64,000 nt of DNA, taken from the NCBI GenBank assembly GCA_963745765.1, contig CAVUYQ010000007.1, positions 1 to 64,000 of the forward strand, given 5' to 3'. The DNA is from Ww85 sp963745765 (GTDB lineage Bacteria > Desulfobacterota > Desulfobulbia > Desulfobulbales > Desulfocapsaceae). Shown here one piece after another: positions 17,723 through 26,600 of the stretch. The first letter of the stretch is position 1. Each line of letters begins with the position of its first letter. The notes below the pieces were generated by a model. The model ran no database searches and had not been told where the DNA came from. It saw only the letters and a list, made by a program, of their open reading frames with translations. The translations under genes were made by a program, and so were the position numbers.

Positions 17723-18979
17723 GTGAAACTTCCTCAAATGGCAGTCATCGAACAACAGTTTGACGAACAACTGATTGATGATGTGGCGGCAACCGTAATC
17801 CTGGAAATGGCGCAGCTGGACCTTGCCGGCAAAGTGAAGCCCGGTGATTCCGTTGCCATCACCGCCGGCAGCCGCGGTATTGCCAATATTGCCCTGATAA
17901 TCGGGACTATTGTCAGCGAACTTAAAAAGATAGGGGCCTTACCGTTCATCTTTCCGGCCATGGGCAGCCACGGCGGTGCCACGGCGGACGGCCAGCGGCA
18001 GGTGCTCGCCAATCTGGGAATTACCGAAGAATCAATCGGCTGCCCGATAAAAAGTGACATGGATCCCGTCCATTTAGGGGAAGCTGCGCTCGGCTATCCC
18101 ATCTACGTTGATAAACATGCCATGACCGCCGATCACATCGTGGTGGTCAACCGCGTCAAGTCTCATACCAAATTCAAGGGACCGGTCGAGAGCGGCCTGA
18201 TGAAGATGATGGCCATCGGCATGGGCAAACAGAAAGGTGCATCCTATTATCATAAGGCGGCGGTACGATTAACCTTTCCAAAGATCATCGAAAACGTCGG
18301 TATTGAAGTGATGAAGCGCTGTCCCGTTCTCTTCGGTCTGGCTATGGTGGAAAATGCCTTTCACGAAACCTGCGTCATTCGGGCCTTCAATCCGGAAGAT
18401 ATCCTGGAAGGGGAAAAAAACCTCCTGCCAATTTCCAAACAGCGAATGGCGCAGCTGCCCTTTGATGAGATTGACGTACTGATTGTGGATTTAATCGGCA
18501 AGGATATTGCCGGTACCGGGATGGATACCAACGTTACCGGACGTAATGCCGACCTGCTTGGTGATTTTACCACAAGGCCGCGGGTGAAACGTGTCTTCGT
18601 CCGCGATTTAACGCCGAAGAGTGAAGGAAACGCCATCGGCATCGGTCTCGCCGATTTTACGACCACGCGGCTGGTCGACAAGATGGACAGACAGAAAACG
18701 TGGATGAATGCCATAACGGGAATCAGTCCCGAAAAAGGCGCAATTCCCATCCATTTTGCCAGCGACAAGGAAGTCCTCGGGGCCTGCCTTGAAACAATCG
18801 GCGATACACCCTCCGCAGACGTGCGGGTCGTCCATATCAAAAGCACCATGGATGTGCACAGGATTTCGGTGTCCCGTATCTACGCCGATGAGATCGCCGG
18901 GAACAAGCGGTTGAAGCAGATAGGCGACTGGGGTGAAATGACCTTTGATGCATCGGATAACATCAGAGATCCATTCTGA
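17723..18979 (+). CDS. LarA-like (DUF2088) nickel-pincer hydroxyacid racemase/epimerase homologue
   Basis: The 418-residue protein starts at GTG (aatggagtaacaacGTG). The N-terminal half matches the lactate racemase LarA domain: AITAGSRGIAN, PAMGSHGGATADGQ, VNRVKSHTKFKGPVESG, LMKMMAIGMGKQKGASYYH. Candidate functional residues are His in GSHGG, His in KSHTK, Lys in GLMKMM (where LarA carries its cofactor) and His in SYYH, 16 residues later as in LarA. LarA homologues interconvert enantiomers of 2-hydroxy acids using a nickel-pincer nucleotide that needs LarB, LarC and LarE; none of these is in the window. The operon context suggests it supplies the UxaA-type enzyme with the right stereoisomer of the imported acid. 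Confidence 0.82.
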   Translation: MKLPQMAVIEQQFDEQLIDDVAATVILEMAQLDLAGKVKPGDSVAITAGSRGIANIALIIGTIVSELKKIGALPFIFPAMGSHGGATADGQRQVLANLGITEESIGCPIKSDMDPVHLGEAALGYPIYVDKHAMTADHIVVVNRVKSHTKFKGPVESGLMKMMAIGMGKQKGASYYHKAAVRLTFPKIIENVGIEVMKRCPVLFGLAMVENAFHETCVIRAFNPEDILEGEKNLLPISKQRMAQLPFDEIDVLIVDLIGKDIAGTGMDTNVTGRNADLLGDFTTRPRVKRVFVRDLTPKSEGNAIGIGLADFTTTRLVDKMDRQKTWMNAITGISPEKGAIPIHFASDKEVLGACLETIGDTPSADVRVVHIKSTMDVHRISVSRIYADEIAGNKRLKQIGDWGEMTFDASDNIRDPF

Positions 18980-18987
18980 ACTGTTAT

Positions 18988-19071
18988 GGGTACATTGAAT
19001 AATTAGATTTGCGCCCGGAATCATGGCGCGTGTGAAAATTTTCAAGGTAGTCGTAATTATTCAAGGTAGTC
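18988..19071. repeat. Dispersed element family A, short palindromic copy 3
   Basis: The inverted ends gggtacattgaataatta (18988-19005) and taattattcaaggtagtc (19054-19071) are the family A tips, with only about 48 bp between, including ttttcaaggtag. It lies between the LarA-like gene and the permease gene on the same strand, and could attenuate or process the transcript. Confidence 0.7.
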
Positions 19072-19104
19072 ATATGAAGGGGAATTGCTTTTTCACGGCT
19101 GCTG

Positions 19105-20466
19105 ATGAATCCTGAACAAAAAACAGCCGCCCGCGTCACGGTTCAGCCGCTGCGGGCGGCCGCCGGGAGAAACCTGCCGATGGCAGGTTTCTTGATTTCC
19201 CTGATGATAGCAACGGCGATCATCAACGGTCTCTGGGCACCTTTTCCTTCCTGGCCTTCCGGACTTTTTGCCTGGTGTGCTGCAGCACTTCTCATATCCC
19301 GGGTCTCCGCAGCACAATTGCTGCAGATCGGGGCCTTGCTCCTGATCGGCATCATGGCCCTTTGCGGAGCACTCTATCTTGGTTCAGAGCCGTCGTGGCT
19401 ACGGCTTCTGGACAGTAATGCCCCGCTGTTGTCGATGATTGGCGCCGTCAGCTTCCTGAGACTGGTCGCCATGCGGGATACTCCCGTGCCGGAAACCCTG
19501 CCGCATGGACCGCGTGCCTTCCAGAGTACCGTGATGGCAGTGGCGTTGCTCGGTTCATTTATCAATATTTCGGCCCCCATACTCATCGGTGACCGGATAG
19601 CGCAAAAAAATGGTTTGAGTAATTTTGCGGCTCAGTCCATCACCCGCATATTCTCGGGTTGTCCCGCCTGGTCACCGTTTTTTGGCGGTATGGCTGTCGT
19701 CCTCACCTATATCAGCAATACGCACCTGCTGTTCGTCATGCTGATCGGCCTGCCTTTTGCCGTTATCGGTCTCCTGCTCGTGATCGTTGAAGCGCGCATT
19801 CGTTATCGCGGCGAACTGGAGAACTTTGCCGGCTACCCGATCACCTTATCCAGTCTCTGGCTGCCGCTCATGCTGGCAGCCTGCGTCGGAGCCGGCTATG
19901 TTTTTTTGCCGAGTGTACCGATTTTGATCGTCATCGCCATGGCCGCACTCTCCGTGACGGCCATCTTCCTGCTAATTTCACATGGTGGTGCCGGGATGAT
20001 CAGCCGGCTGTGGTCCTATATGTTGCAGGGTTTGTCCGGAATGGTCGGCGAACTACTGCTCTTCATTTCCGCCGGGGTACTTGCCGTGGGGCTGCGGGCA
20101 CTGGTTACAGCCACTCATTTTGAACTGGGATTTTCCGGCGGCTTTGATGCAGTTTTTGCCGGACTGCTGCTCGCTTCCTTGATCATCGTTTCGGCGCTCG
20201 GCGCGCACCCGGTTGTCTTCATCGCCGTGGTCACCCCCCTGCTCGCTCCGATTAATCCCGACCCGCAGCTGCTGGCAGTCACCTACCTCTTCGGTTGGAG
20301 CATGGGAACCTGTTCCAGTCCGCTATCGGGAACCCACCTGGTCATGCAGGGGCGATTCGGTATCTCCAGTGTCAAGGGCGCCATGCGCAACTGGCCCTTT
20401 GTCGCGGTAATGTATCTTATCAGCCTCGTCTTTCTAAAGCTGGTTGCACTCATTCAGGGCATCTGA
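19105..20466 (+). CDS. Polytopic permease, ion-transporter-superfamily-like
   Basis: The 453-residue protein has about twelve hydrophobic segments. Features include FAAQSITRIFSGCPAWSPFFGG, ISAGVLAVGLRALV, GAHPVVFIAVVTPLLAPI and GWSMGTCSSPLSGTHLVMQG. The last, with conserved small residues after a helix break, recalls the re-entrant loops of ion-transporter-superfamily carriers (anion or C4-dicarboxylate permeases). The start is not certain: ATG at 19105 has no strong ribosome site, and an internal ATG near 19180 (MAGFLISLM) is possible. It follows the TTT/LarA operon and may be a second importer or a product exporter. No exact family could be assigned. Confidence 0.75.
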   Translation: MNPEQKTAARVTVQPLRAAAGRNLPMAGFLISLMIATAIINGLWAPFPSWPSGLFAWCAAALLISRVSAAQLLQIGALLLIGIMALCGALYLGSEPSWLRLLDSNAPLLSMIGAVSFLRLVAMRDTPVPETLPHGPRAFQSTVMAVALLGSFINISAPILIGDRIAQKNGLSNFAAQSITRIFSGCPAWSPFFGGMAVVLTYISNTHLLFVMLIGLPFAVIGLLLVIVEARIRYRGELENFAGYPITLSSLWLPLMLAACVGAGYVFLPSVPILIVIAMAALSVTAIFLLISHGGAGMISRLWSYMLQGLSGMVGELLLFISAGVLAVGLRALVTATHFELGFSGGFDAVFAGLLLASLIIVSALGAHPVVFIAVVTPLLAPINPDPQLLAVTYLFGWSMGTCSSPLSGTHLVMQGRFGISSVKGAMRNWPFVAVMYLISLVFLKLVALIQGI

Positions 20467-20493
20467 TTCCACATCTCCTTGACGTAAGGCTGG

Positions 20494-20518
20494 CTCAACT
20501 CGTGAAATATCCAGGATA
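20494..20518. repeat. Half of a family B inverted-repeat element
   Basis: ctcaactcgtgaaatatcc here is identical to the reverse complement of one tip of the family B element at 57321-57449 and is followed by the same agg/tgg. The other half is not found nearby, so this is a solo end. Confidence 0.6.
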
Positions 20519-20666
20519 TGCGAAGGCGGAACCTCACCTGGCTGAGCAGCTTCTTGATCTGCGCTACCGGCTGGTCAAATACAACCTTGGCAAGCCCCTG
20601 TCGACACCGACCTGGCCGAATGGCGTCTTTGTGCCGCCGCCCGGATTATCGGACCCGGCGGTTTAA
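20502..20666 (+). CDS. Short ORF or gene fragment, unknown
   Basis: A 54-codon frame from GTG 20502 to TAA 20664-20666, ending KPLSTPTWPNGVFVPPPGLSDPAV. The composition looks like real protein (ordered helix LAEQLLDLRYRLVKYN then a Pro-rich tail). There is no ribosome site, and the start falls in a repeat tip, so it may be the C-terminal remnant of a gene cut by the element. Confidence 0.3.
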   Translation: MKYPGYAKAEPHLAEQLLDLRYRLVKYNLGKPLSTPTWPNGVFVPPPGLSDPAV

Positions 20667-20674
20667 GAAACGGA

Positions 20675-20968
20675 TCACTTCTTTTTGATGTACTCTTCCC
20701 ACTCGACCGGCAGCATGTTCTTCTTTTTATTGTTGCAATCCTTACAGCTCGGCACCAGGTTATCCCTGGTGCTTCGTCCGCCCCGTGCGAGCGGTACCAG
20801 ATGATCCATGGTCAGTTCCGGAAAGCCGACCACCACCTGGCAATAATAGCATTTACCAGCAGCGGTTTTCTGCTGCCACCATCTTGTCTTGCGCAGATCA
20901 CGCGCCTTGGCCCGTTCACGCCTGATCTCCTCTTCACTGATGCCGTCCAGCCAGAAATAATCCCCCAT
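20675..20968 (-). CDS. Small HNH endonuclease-family protein
   Basis: 97 residues with a compact HNH domain: CYYC (zinc pair 1), MDHLVPLARGGRSTRDNLVPSC (catalytic His plus Asn) and CKDCNNKKK (zinc pair 2). The N-terminus is charged and helical (SEEEIRRERAKARDLRKTRWWQQ). It starts at ATG 20968 overlapping the folC stop (TGATG), so it is translationally coupled to folC. Free-standing HNH proteins of this size can be nicking or repair nucleases. The physiological role is unknown. Confidence 0.85.
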   Translation of the reverse strand: MGDYFWLDGISEEEIRRERAKARDLRKTRWWQQKTAAGKCYYCQVVVGFPELTMDHLVPLARGGRSTRDNLVPSCKDCNNKKKNMLPVEWEEYIKKK

Positions 20969-22310
20969 CAGCCGACCACCTCTCCAACAAGGAGCTTTCT
21001 GAACTCTCCGACCAGATAGAGAGATCCGGCAACCACCACCAGATCAGCGGGGGTTGCCTGCCCGAAGACACTGTCCAGTGCGTCCGCTACCGAGTCGAAG
21101 AGCTGTACCTCTGCAGATAGAGGCTGTACGAGCACACCGGCAAGATCGGCCGGTAAGGCGGAACGCTCACTCTCTGGTCTCGTGAGCAGCAGGACATCGG
21201 CTACTTTCTCCATTTCCCGGAGCATGTCGCGGTAATCCTTATCGGCCATTGAGGCCCAGACAACGAGAAGTCGCTGATAGCTGAACTGGTTTTTAAGCGT
21301 CTGAACAAGAAAACTCACCCCGGCAGGATTATGGGCACCATCTAGGAGAAACCTGAGCGCAACGGGGGAAGATGGCGAGATCCTGACCCGGTTCCGGGAA
21401 CTTCCGTCCATCTCTATATACTCCATCCTGCCCGGCCAGAGTGTTTTTGACAGACCGGAGCGAACAGCATCATCGTAATACTGCAGCCCGATTTCCGCAA
21501 GGCTACAGCCGCAGCAACGGCGCATGAGCTATTGTTGACCTGCCAGGCTCCATTTTTACCGCAGGCAAGACGCTCTATCCGCAGAGAACCGTCTGTATTC
21601 TGCCATGTCCAGTGCTCGTCATCACCCGGTATCATCAGAAAATCCCTGTCCCGTATCTGCAGCGGGGCATGTCTTTCCCTGCTGATCTTCGAGATAACCG
21701 TGTCTGCGGGATGTTCCACGACACCAGAGATAACCGGAATCCCCTGTTTTATGATGCCTGCCTTCTCAAAGGCGACCGCTTCCAGGGTATCCCCCAGGTA
21801 TTGCTGGTGATCAAGGCTTATGGTGGTAATCACCGAGAGCAGCGGCGTAATGACGTTGGTGGCATCCAGCCTGCCGCCCATGCCGGTCTCAAGAATCGCC
21901 AGGTCACACTTGTTCTCGGCAAACCAGGCAAAGGCCAGGGCGGTAGTGCACTCGAAATAAGTTATCATCTCACCCGCCAGGCTCGACCTGATCTTTTCGA
22001 GCAGGCGGGTAAAATCCGTCTGGCTGATATAGCCATCGTCTATCCTGAAACGTTCCCGCACCGAGCTGAGATGCGGGGATGTGTAGAGTCCGGTCCGATA
22101 ACCGGCTGCGCTCAGCATGGTACGCAGCATGGAGCAGACAGATCCCTTGCCGTTGGTACCGGCCACATGCACGGCCGCACACCTCTGTTCGGGAGAGCCG
22201 AGGGCTGCGAGCGTGGTACGCATGGCCTCAAGGCCAAGTTTTATCTTGTGCATCTGCAGAGAATCAAGGTATCTGCAGGCGTCCTTATACGTTGTGAGCG
22301 GGGTATTCAC
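20966..22310 (-). CDS. folC: Folylpolyglutamate synthase / dihydrofolate synthase (frameshift in this sequence)
   Basis: The Mur-ligase-like enzyme adds glutamate to dihydropteroate/tetrahydrofolate. The N-terminal frame (from ATG 22310) has the P-loop HVAGTNGKGSVCSML, DLAILETGMGGRLDATN, TTISLDHQQYLG and AFEKAGIIK. At about 21505 (AVAAAVAL then LQYYDDAVRSG) the frame shifts. The C-terminal domain (FLLDGAHNPAGVSFLV ... VVVAGSLYLVGEFRKLL) continues in another frame to the stop overlapping the HNH gene. FolC is normally essential and the two parts join cleanly, so I read a one-base sequence error rather than a dead gene. Confidence 0.87.
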
Positions 22311-22355
22311 TATGGATTCGAAAGGTCAGGTTTTTGGTTTCTATCAGCTGTTGTC

Positions 22356-24518
22356 TCAGCTGTCCAGGATACTTAATTTCGCGTAGTCAAGATGCAGGGT
22401 TTTCAGGCCATAGCGATCAAAGAGTACATCAAGGGAGCGCGGGGCAATTATTTTTTGTACGGTTCCGCTGCCAAAGAAAGAATGACTGACCCGACAGCCC
22501 TTGGCAAAATCTTCCAGCATCGTCTTTTTTCTGTTTCTTATCAGCGGGGTATGCGCTTTTCTCAAGGCCGGTGAGGCAAAGCGGGATCCTCCGGGAAATT
22601 CGGATCGAGATTCGATCATTTCATAAGTGCTCGAAGAAAGTTCCGCTAAAAACGGTGACATGCCGACACGCTTGAAACTCCGGTCCGGGGCCATCATTTC
22701 ACGTGGATAGCAGAAATAGAGATGCTGCCTGGCGCGGGTTGCTGCCACATAGAGCAGTCGACGCTCTTCCTCCCACTGCTCCCCGGGAAAGGCGGAGGCA
22801 TGCGGAAATCGTCCATCCGCCAGGCCGATGACAAAAACGGCATCCCACTCGAGTCCCTTGGCTGAATGAATAGTCGAAAGCACCAGTGTGTCTGAATCAT
22901 TACCGTAGGCCCTCTGGTCGGCCTCCGGCGGATCAAGCGAGGCATCGTCAATAAACTGCTGCAGATCCTCATAACCGGCGATGATCGTTTTCAGCTGATC
23001 CAGGTCTTTCTGCCGCTTCGGGTAGTCATCGGCATAAAGCCTCTCGAAGACCGGCTGATACCACTCGAGTATCATGTCGCACAGCTCCGCCGGTTTTCTG
23101 CCCTTGGCCGACAGTCTGGTGAAAAGCCTTGCCAGTTGGTCAATACCTTTTTTCCAGGTCTTACCGGCCGGATAGGCTGCAAGTGCCGCAAAGGGATCCT
23201 GGGCGGCTGATATGGCTAAGGTGATATTCTGGGCCGTCTTGGGACCGACCTTTTCAATGCTGAGCAGCAGGCGGTTCCAGGAAAGGTTGTCAAGCGGGTT
23301 TACCAGCAGCCGAAGGACAGCAAGAACATCCTTCATGTGGGCAGCCTCGGTAAGTTTCAGCCCACCCCGCTTTTCAAACTGGATTGCCTGACTGCCGAGC
23401 TCGAGTTCGAGTTTGAAGGAATGGAAACCTGAACGAAACAACACGGCAATCTCGTTAAGCTGCATACCCTCGTCGCGCAGTTCCATGATCTTGCCGACCA
23501 CAAAAGCAGCTTCAGCCCGTTCATCCCTGGCTCCATACAGATAAGGCCTGCACGTACCTTCGATACTGGTAAAAAGCGTCTTGGTATACTTCTCGGCGGC
23601 ATTGCGGATAATCTCGTTGGTCAGGGTCAGGATCGGCTGGGTGGAACGATAATTTTCCTCAAGCTTGATGATGCTGGTACCGGGGAATACCTCGGGAAAG
23701 CGCATAATATTATAAAAATCGGCACCGCGAAATGAATAGATCGACTGTGAATCATCCCCGACTACCATCACGTTATCATGCCGGTATGCTGCCAGTCTGA
23801 CAATATCGGCCTGTATCAGGTTGGTATCCTGGTACTCATCCACCATGATATAGCGATAACGGTCCGAAATTTCCTCGCGTACCTGCACGACCTCTGTCAT
23901 CAGCCGTTTCCAGTTAACCAGCAGATCGTCATAATCCATCAGGCCATGATCTACCTTGAAGGCCTGATAGTGTTTTTTCAGCAGCAGAATGTCGTCTGCA
24001 AACTCGCTTAAATGGCTGTACTCCTCGAAAATCAGGTCCTCAAGCAGTAATCCCTTGTTTACCGAGCCACTGATCATGTTAATGATCGCCCGCTTGGAAG
24101 GAAACTGCTTCTTCGGACCGGATAGTTCCAGCGAGGACTTGAGCAGATTAATAATTCCTTCCGCATCGGCCCGATCGATAATGGTAAAGCCCGAGGCAAA
24201 ACCAAGATGGCGCCCATGACGCCTGAGCAGCATGTTGGCGACACTGTGAAAGGTTCCTCCGGTTACCCTGCTGCAGCTGTCATTGAGGAGACGGCCGGCA
24301 CGCCAGAGCATTTCCTGGGATGATTTCCTGGTAAAAGTAAGCAGCAGGATAGATTCCGGTTCAACAGAACTGTCGATCAGATGGGCAACCCGGTAAACAA
24401 GGGTTCGAGTCTTGCCGCTGCCGGCACCGGCAATAACGAGGACCGGCCCATCCGTAGTGGTAACGGCTTTATATTGGGCAGCATTAAGTTCATCCTGGTA
24501 ATTTGTCCGTGATTTCAT
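22356..24518 (-). CDS. UvrD/Rep/PcrA-type superfamily 1 DNA helicase
   Basis: About 720 residues. ATG 24518 (MKSRTNYQDELNAAQ) is chosen because the Q-motif follows directly; an ATG at 24536 is possible. Motifs in order: Q motif LNAAQYKAV, Walker A VIAGAGSGKTRTLVYR, Ia LLTFTRKSSQEM, II MVDEYQDTN, III VVGDDSQSIYSFRGA, IV LEENYRSTQPI, V LSTIHSAKGLEWDAVF and VI RRLLYVAATRARQHLY. The C-terminal tail ends SLDVLFDRYGLKTLHLDYAKL, as in the PcrA/UvrD C-terminal Tudor-like domain. It unwinds DNA 3' to 5' in repair and replication restart. It is divergent from the small gene at 24655. Confidence 0.93.
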   Translation of the reverse strand: MKSRTNYQDELNAAQYKAVTTTDGPVLVIAGAGSGKTRTLVYRVAHLIDSSVEPESILLLTFTRKSSQEMLWRAGRLLNDSCSRVTGGTFHSVANMLLRRHGRHLGFASGFTIIDRADAEGIINLLKSSLELSGPKKQFPSKRAIINMISGSVNKGLLLEDLIFEEYSHLSEFADDILLLKKHYQAFKVDHGLMDYDDLLVNWKRLMTEVVQVREEISDRYRYIMVDEYQDTNLIQADIVRLAAYRHDNVMVVGDDSQSIYSFRGADFYNIMRFPEVFPGTSIIKLEENYRSTQPILTLTNEIIRNAAEKYTKTLFTSIEGTCRPYLYGARDERAEAAFVVGKIMELRDEGMQLNEIAVLFRSGFHSFKLELELGSQAIQFEKRGGLKLTEAAHMKDVLAVLRLLVNPLDNLSWNRLLLSIEKVGPKTAQNITLAISAAQDPFAALAAYPAGKTWKKGIDQLARLFTRLSAKGRKPAELCDMILEWYQPVFERLYADDYPKRQKDLDQLKTIIAGYEDLQQFIDDASLDPPEADQRAYGNDSDTLVLSTIHSAKGLEWDAVFVIGLADGRFPHASAFPGEQWEEERRLLYVAATRARQHLYFCYPREMMAPDRSFKRVGMSPFLAELSSSTYEMIESRSEFPGGSRFASPALRKAHTPLIRNRKKTMLEDFAKGCRVSHSFFGSGTVQKIIAPRSLDVLFDRYGLKTLHLDYAKLSILDS

Positions 24519-24654
24519 AGGACGCAACTGTACCATAGCGTCAGGAGCGTCGCAACGCCGGTTGACAAATAGCAAAGAGAATGTTTATTATTTGCACGAT
24601 CTTCATTTTCCAGCCGACAAATTATCACAATTACAAGTATTTACAAGAGGCTTC

Positions 24655-25053
24655 ATGACAAGCGACCCCTTTGCACCTCTTTTCACGCAGGAAACCTGTG
24701 CGACCCTGCTGCCTGCCACGACAGCAGATGCCTTCTTCGAAGCATTATTTGGTGATGCCGGCGATGGTTCATACGATCTCGAACTGCGCTACGTCGGCAG
24801 CGACCGGAGCTCTCTGCATTTTGATATCCTTTTACAGGAGCGCCCCGGTCATTGCCTTGCCTGTAATCTCACCTATGGATTACCCCAGGTGTTCACCCGT
24901 CATCCCGTCATCAATATCAAAGGTATCGTGGAAAAGGTGAATAGTCTGCTTCAGGAAAAAGGAAAAACCGGAGACTGGCGTCTTGCCGCCACCCGTCAAC
25001 TCAGCCAGTCTACGCATGCCATCGGCCTGACAATCGACCTGCAGACGGATTGA
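24655..25053 (+). CDS. Conserved-looking hypothetical protein
   Basis: 132 residues starting at ATG 24655, which has a ribosome site (acaagaggcttcATG); the frame is open upstream but without one. The sequence (MTSDPFAPLF, FFEALFGDAGDGSYDLELRYVG, SLHFDILLQERPGHCLACNLTYGLP) suggests a compact alpha/beta protein with a Cys-x2-Cys pair. The stretch PQVFTRHPVINIKGIVEKVNSLL looks helical. No known family was recognised. It precedes nagZ by 82 bases on the same strand and may share its transcript. Confidence 0.7.
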   Translation: MTSDPFAPLFTQETCATLLPATTADAFFEALFGDAGDGSYDLELRYVGSDRSSLHFDILLQERPGHCLACNLTYGLPQVFTRHPVINIKGIVEKVNSLLQEKGKTGDWRLAATRQLSQSTHAIGLTIDLQTD

Positions 25054-25135
25054 TTATTTCCGATTCCAGCCAAGCTGACATGGCATTTTTCTCACCCCGC
25101 AGACAATACCTCAGAGGTGAAACCCGGAGTAAAAG

Positions 25136-26203
25136 ATGGACCTGAAAAAACAGCTCGGCAACCTTTTTATCCTCGGTTTTTCGGGTCCTGAGTTGTTATC
25201 CGGCTCACCGATTAAACGTGATATTGCAGAGAGGAATCTGGGCGGGGTCATCCTGTTTGATCGCAACCTGCATAATCCTGCTTTACCGGGCAATATCACC
25301 TCGCCTGAGCAACTGAGCAGGCTGACGACCGAACTCAGGAAGTGCTCTTCAGGCACACTTTTTATCGCGGTAGATCAGGAAGGCGGACTCGTGCAGCGAC
25401 TTAATCCGAGAAACGGTTTCAGAGCAACCCCATCAGCGGCAGCAATGGGGAGCGCAGCAGGCGGGACGGCAAGTACCTCCGCCCAGGCGGAGCAGACCGC
25501 ACAAACGCTGGCAGCAGCCGGTATCAATATTAATTTTGCCCCGGTCGTTGACCTGAACAGCAACAGAGAAAACCCGATAATAGGCAGGATCGGCAGAAGT
25601 TTTGCGGAAGACCCCGAAACGGTTGTCGAGCATGCCCTGGCCTGGATTTCCGCACATAAAAGACAGGGGATCGTCTCCTGTATCAAGCATTTTCCCGGCC
25701 ATGGCAGCTCGACTGCAGACTCGCACCTCGGCTTTGTCGATATCACGACCAGCTGGCGGGAAAATGAACTGACGCCCTATCGGGAACTGATCAAGAACGG
25801 AGCAATCGAGATGGTCATGGCGGGACACCTCTTCAACCACCACCTTGATCCGATCTATCCGGCACCTCTCTCACACGCCACAATAACCGGTCTTCTTCGT
25901 CAGGATCTCGGCTTTAAGGGCGTTGTTCTAACTGATGATATGCAGATGAAAGGTATCACCGACCGATATAACCTTCCAGAAGCATTATGCCGCTCTTTTG
26001 CGGCGGGAATTGACATGATCGTCATCGGCAACAATTTGGCCCATGACCCTGCTGTTTTAGATACGGCTCTGGCAGCGGTACTTGTCGGCTTGCGCCGGGG
26101 TATCGTCTCGGAAGAACGTCTTTATTCAGCCCTGGGCCAAGTTGAAAAACTCAAACAGCAGATAAAGGTGAGAAAGGATGAAAGAACAGCAGACAACACA
26201 TGA
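25136..26203 (+). CDS. nagZ: Glycoside hydrolase family 3 beta-N-acetylhexosaminidase (NagZ-like)
   Basis: 355 residues starting at ATG (cccggagtaaaagATG). GH3 features: GGVILFDRN, IAVDQEGGLVQRL, NFAPVVDLNSN, the NagZ signature IKHFPGHGSSTADSHLG (His and Asp of the acid/base dyad) and GVVLTDDMQMKGIT with the Asp nucleophile. There is no signal peptide, consistent with a cytoplasmic enzyme removing N-acetylglucosamine from imported peptidoglycan fragments during recycling. Its 3' end overlaps the TM2-protein gene by 26 bases. Confidence 0.93.
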   Translation: MDLKKQLGNLFILGFSGPELLSGSPIKRDIAERNLGGVILFDRNLHNPALPGNITSPEQLSRLTTELRKCSSGTLFIAVDQEGGLVQRLNPRNGFRATPSAAAMGSAAGGTASTSAQAEQTAQTLAAAGININFAPVVDLNSNRENPIIGRIGRSFAEDPETVVEHALAWISAHKRQGIVSCIKHFPGHGSSTADSHLGFVDITTSWRENELTPYRELIKNGAIEMVMAGHLFNHHLDPIYPAPLSHATITGLLRQDLGFKGVVLTDDMQMKGITDRYNLPEALCRSFAAGIDMIVIGNNLAHDPAVLDTALAAVLVGLRRGIVSEERLYSALGQVEKLKQQIKVRKDERTADNT

Positions 26204-26600
26204 GATCTTTGTCGGGTATTTTCTCTGGATCTTCGGTTTTCTCGGAGCCCACCGGTTCTATTATGGCCGGCAGATATCGGGAACCATCTACTTCTTCACG
26301 CTGGGACTGTTCCTGATCGGCTGGATTGTTGATCTCTTTTTAATACCATCAATGAACAGGGACGCCGATTTTCGCTTTATTGAAGGTCCGCTGGACTATA
26401 ATATCGCCTGGCTGCTGCTGACCTTTCTCGGCATCTTCGGCGTCCACCGTATGTATTGCGGAAAGTGGGTGACCGGCATCATCTATCTATTGACCGGTGG
26501 TCTCTTCCTGGTGGGGGTAATCTATGATTTCTGGACACTCAACGAGCAGATCAGTCTGCTCAACCACGCAGAAATCAAGAGACACGATGTTTTCAGCTGA
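26178..26600 (+). CDS. Membrane protein with two TM2 domains
   Basis: 140 residues with two TM2 units: VGYFLWIFGFLGAHRFYYGR ... FLIGWIVDLFLIP and LLTFLGIFGVHRMYCGK ... LVGVIYDFWTLNEQ. Each has two membrane helices joined by a short loop with the G-x-HR-[FM]-Y-x-G signature and a polar D in the second helix. The start is behind a purine-rich site (gagaaaggATG) and overlaps nagZ. The function of TM2 proteins in bacteria is poorly known. The gene is convergent with the kinase gene, and the two ends overlap by a few bases. Confidence 0.88.
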   Translation: MKEQQTTHEIFVGYFLWIFGFLGAHRFYYGRQISGTIYFFTLGLFLIGWIVDLFLIPSMNRDADFRFIEGPLDYNIAWLLLTFLGIFGVHRMYCGKWVTGIIYLLTGGLFLVGVIYDFWTLNEQISLLNHAEIKRHDVFS

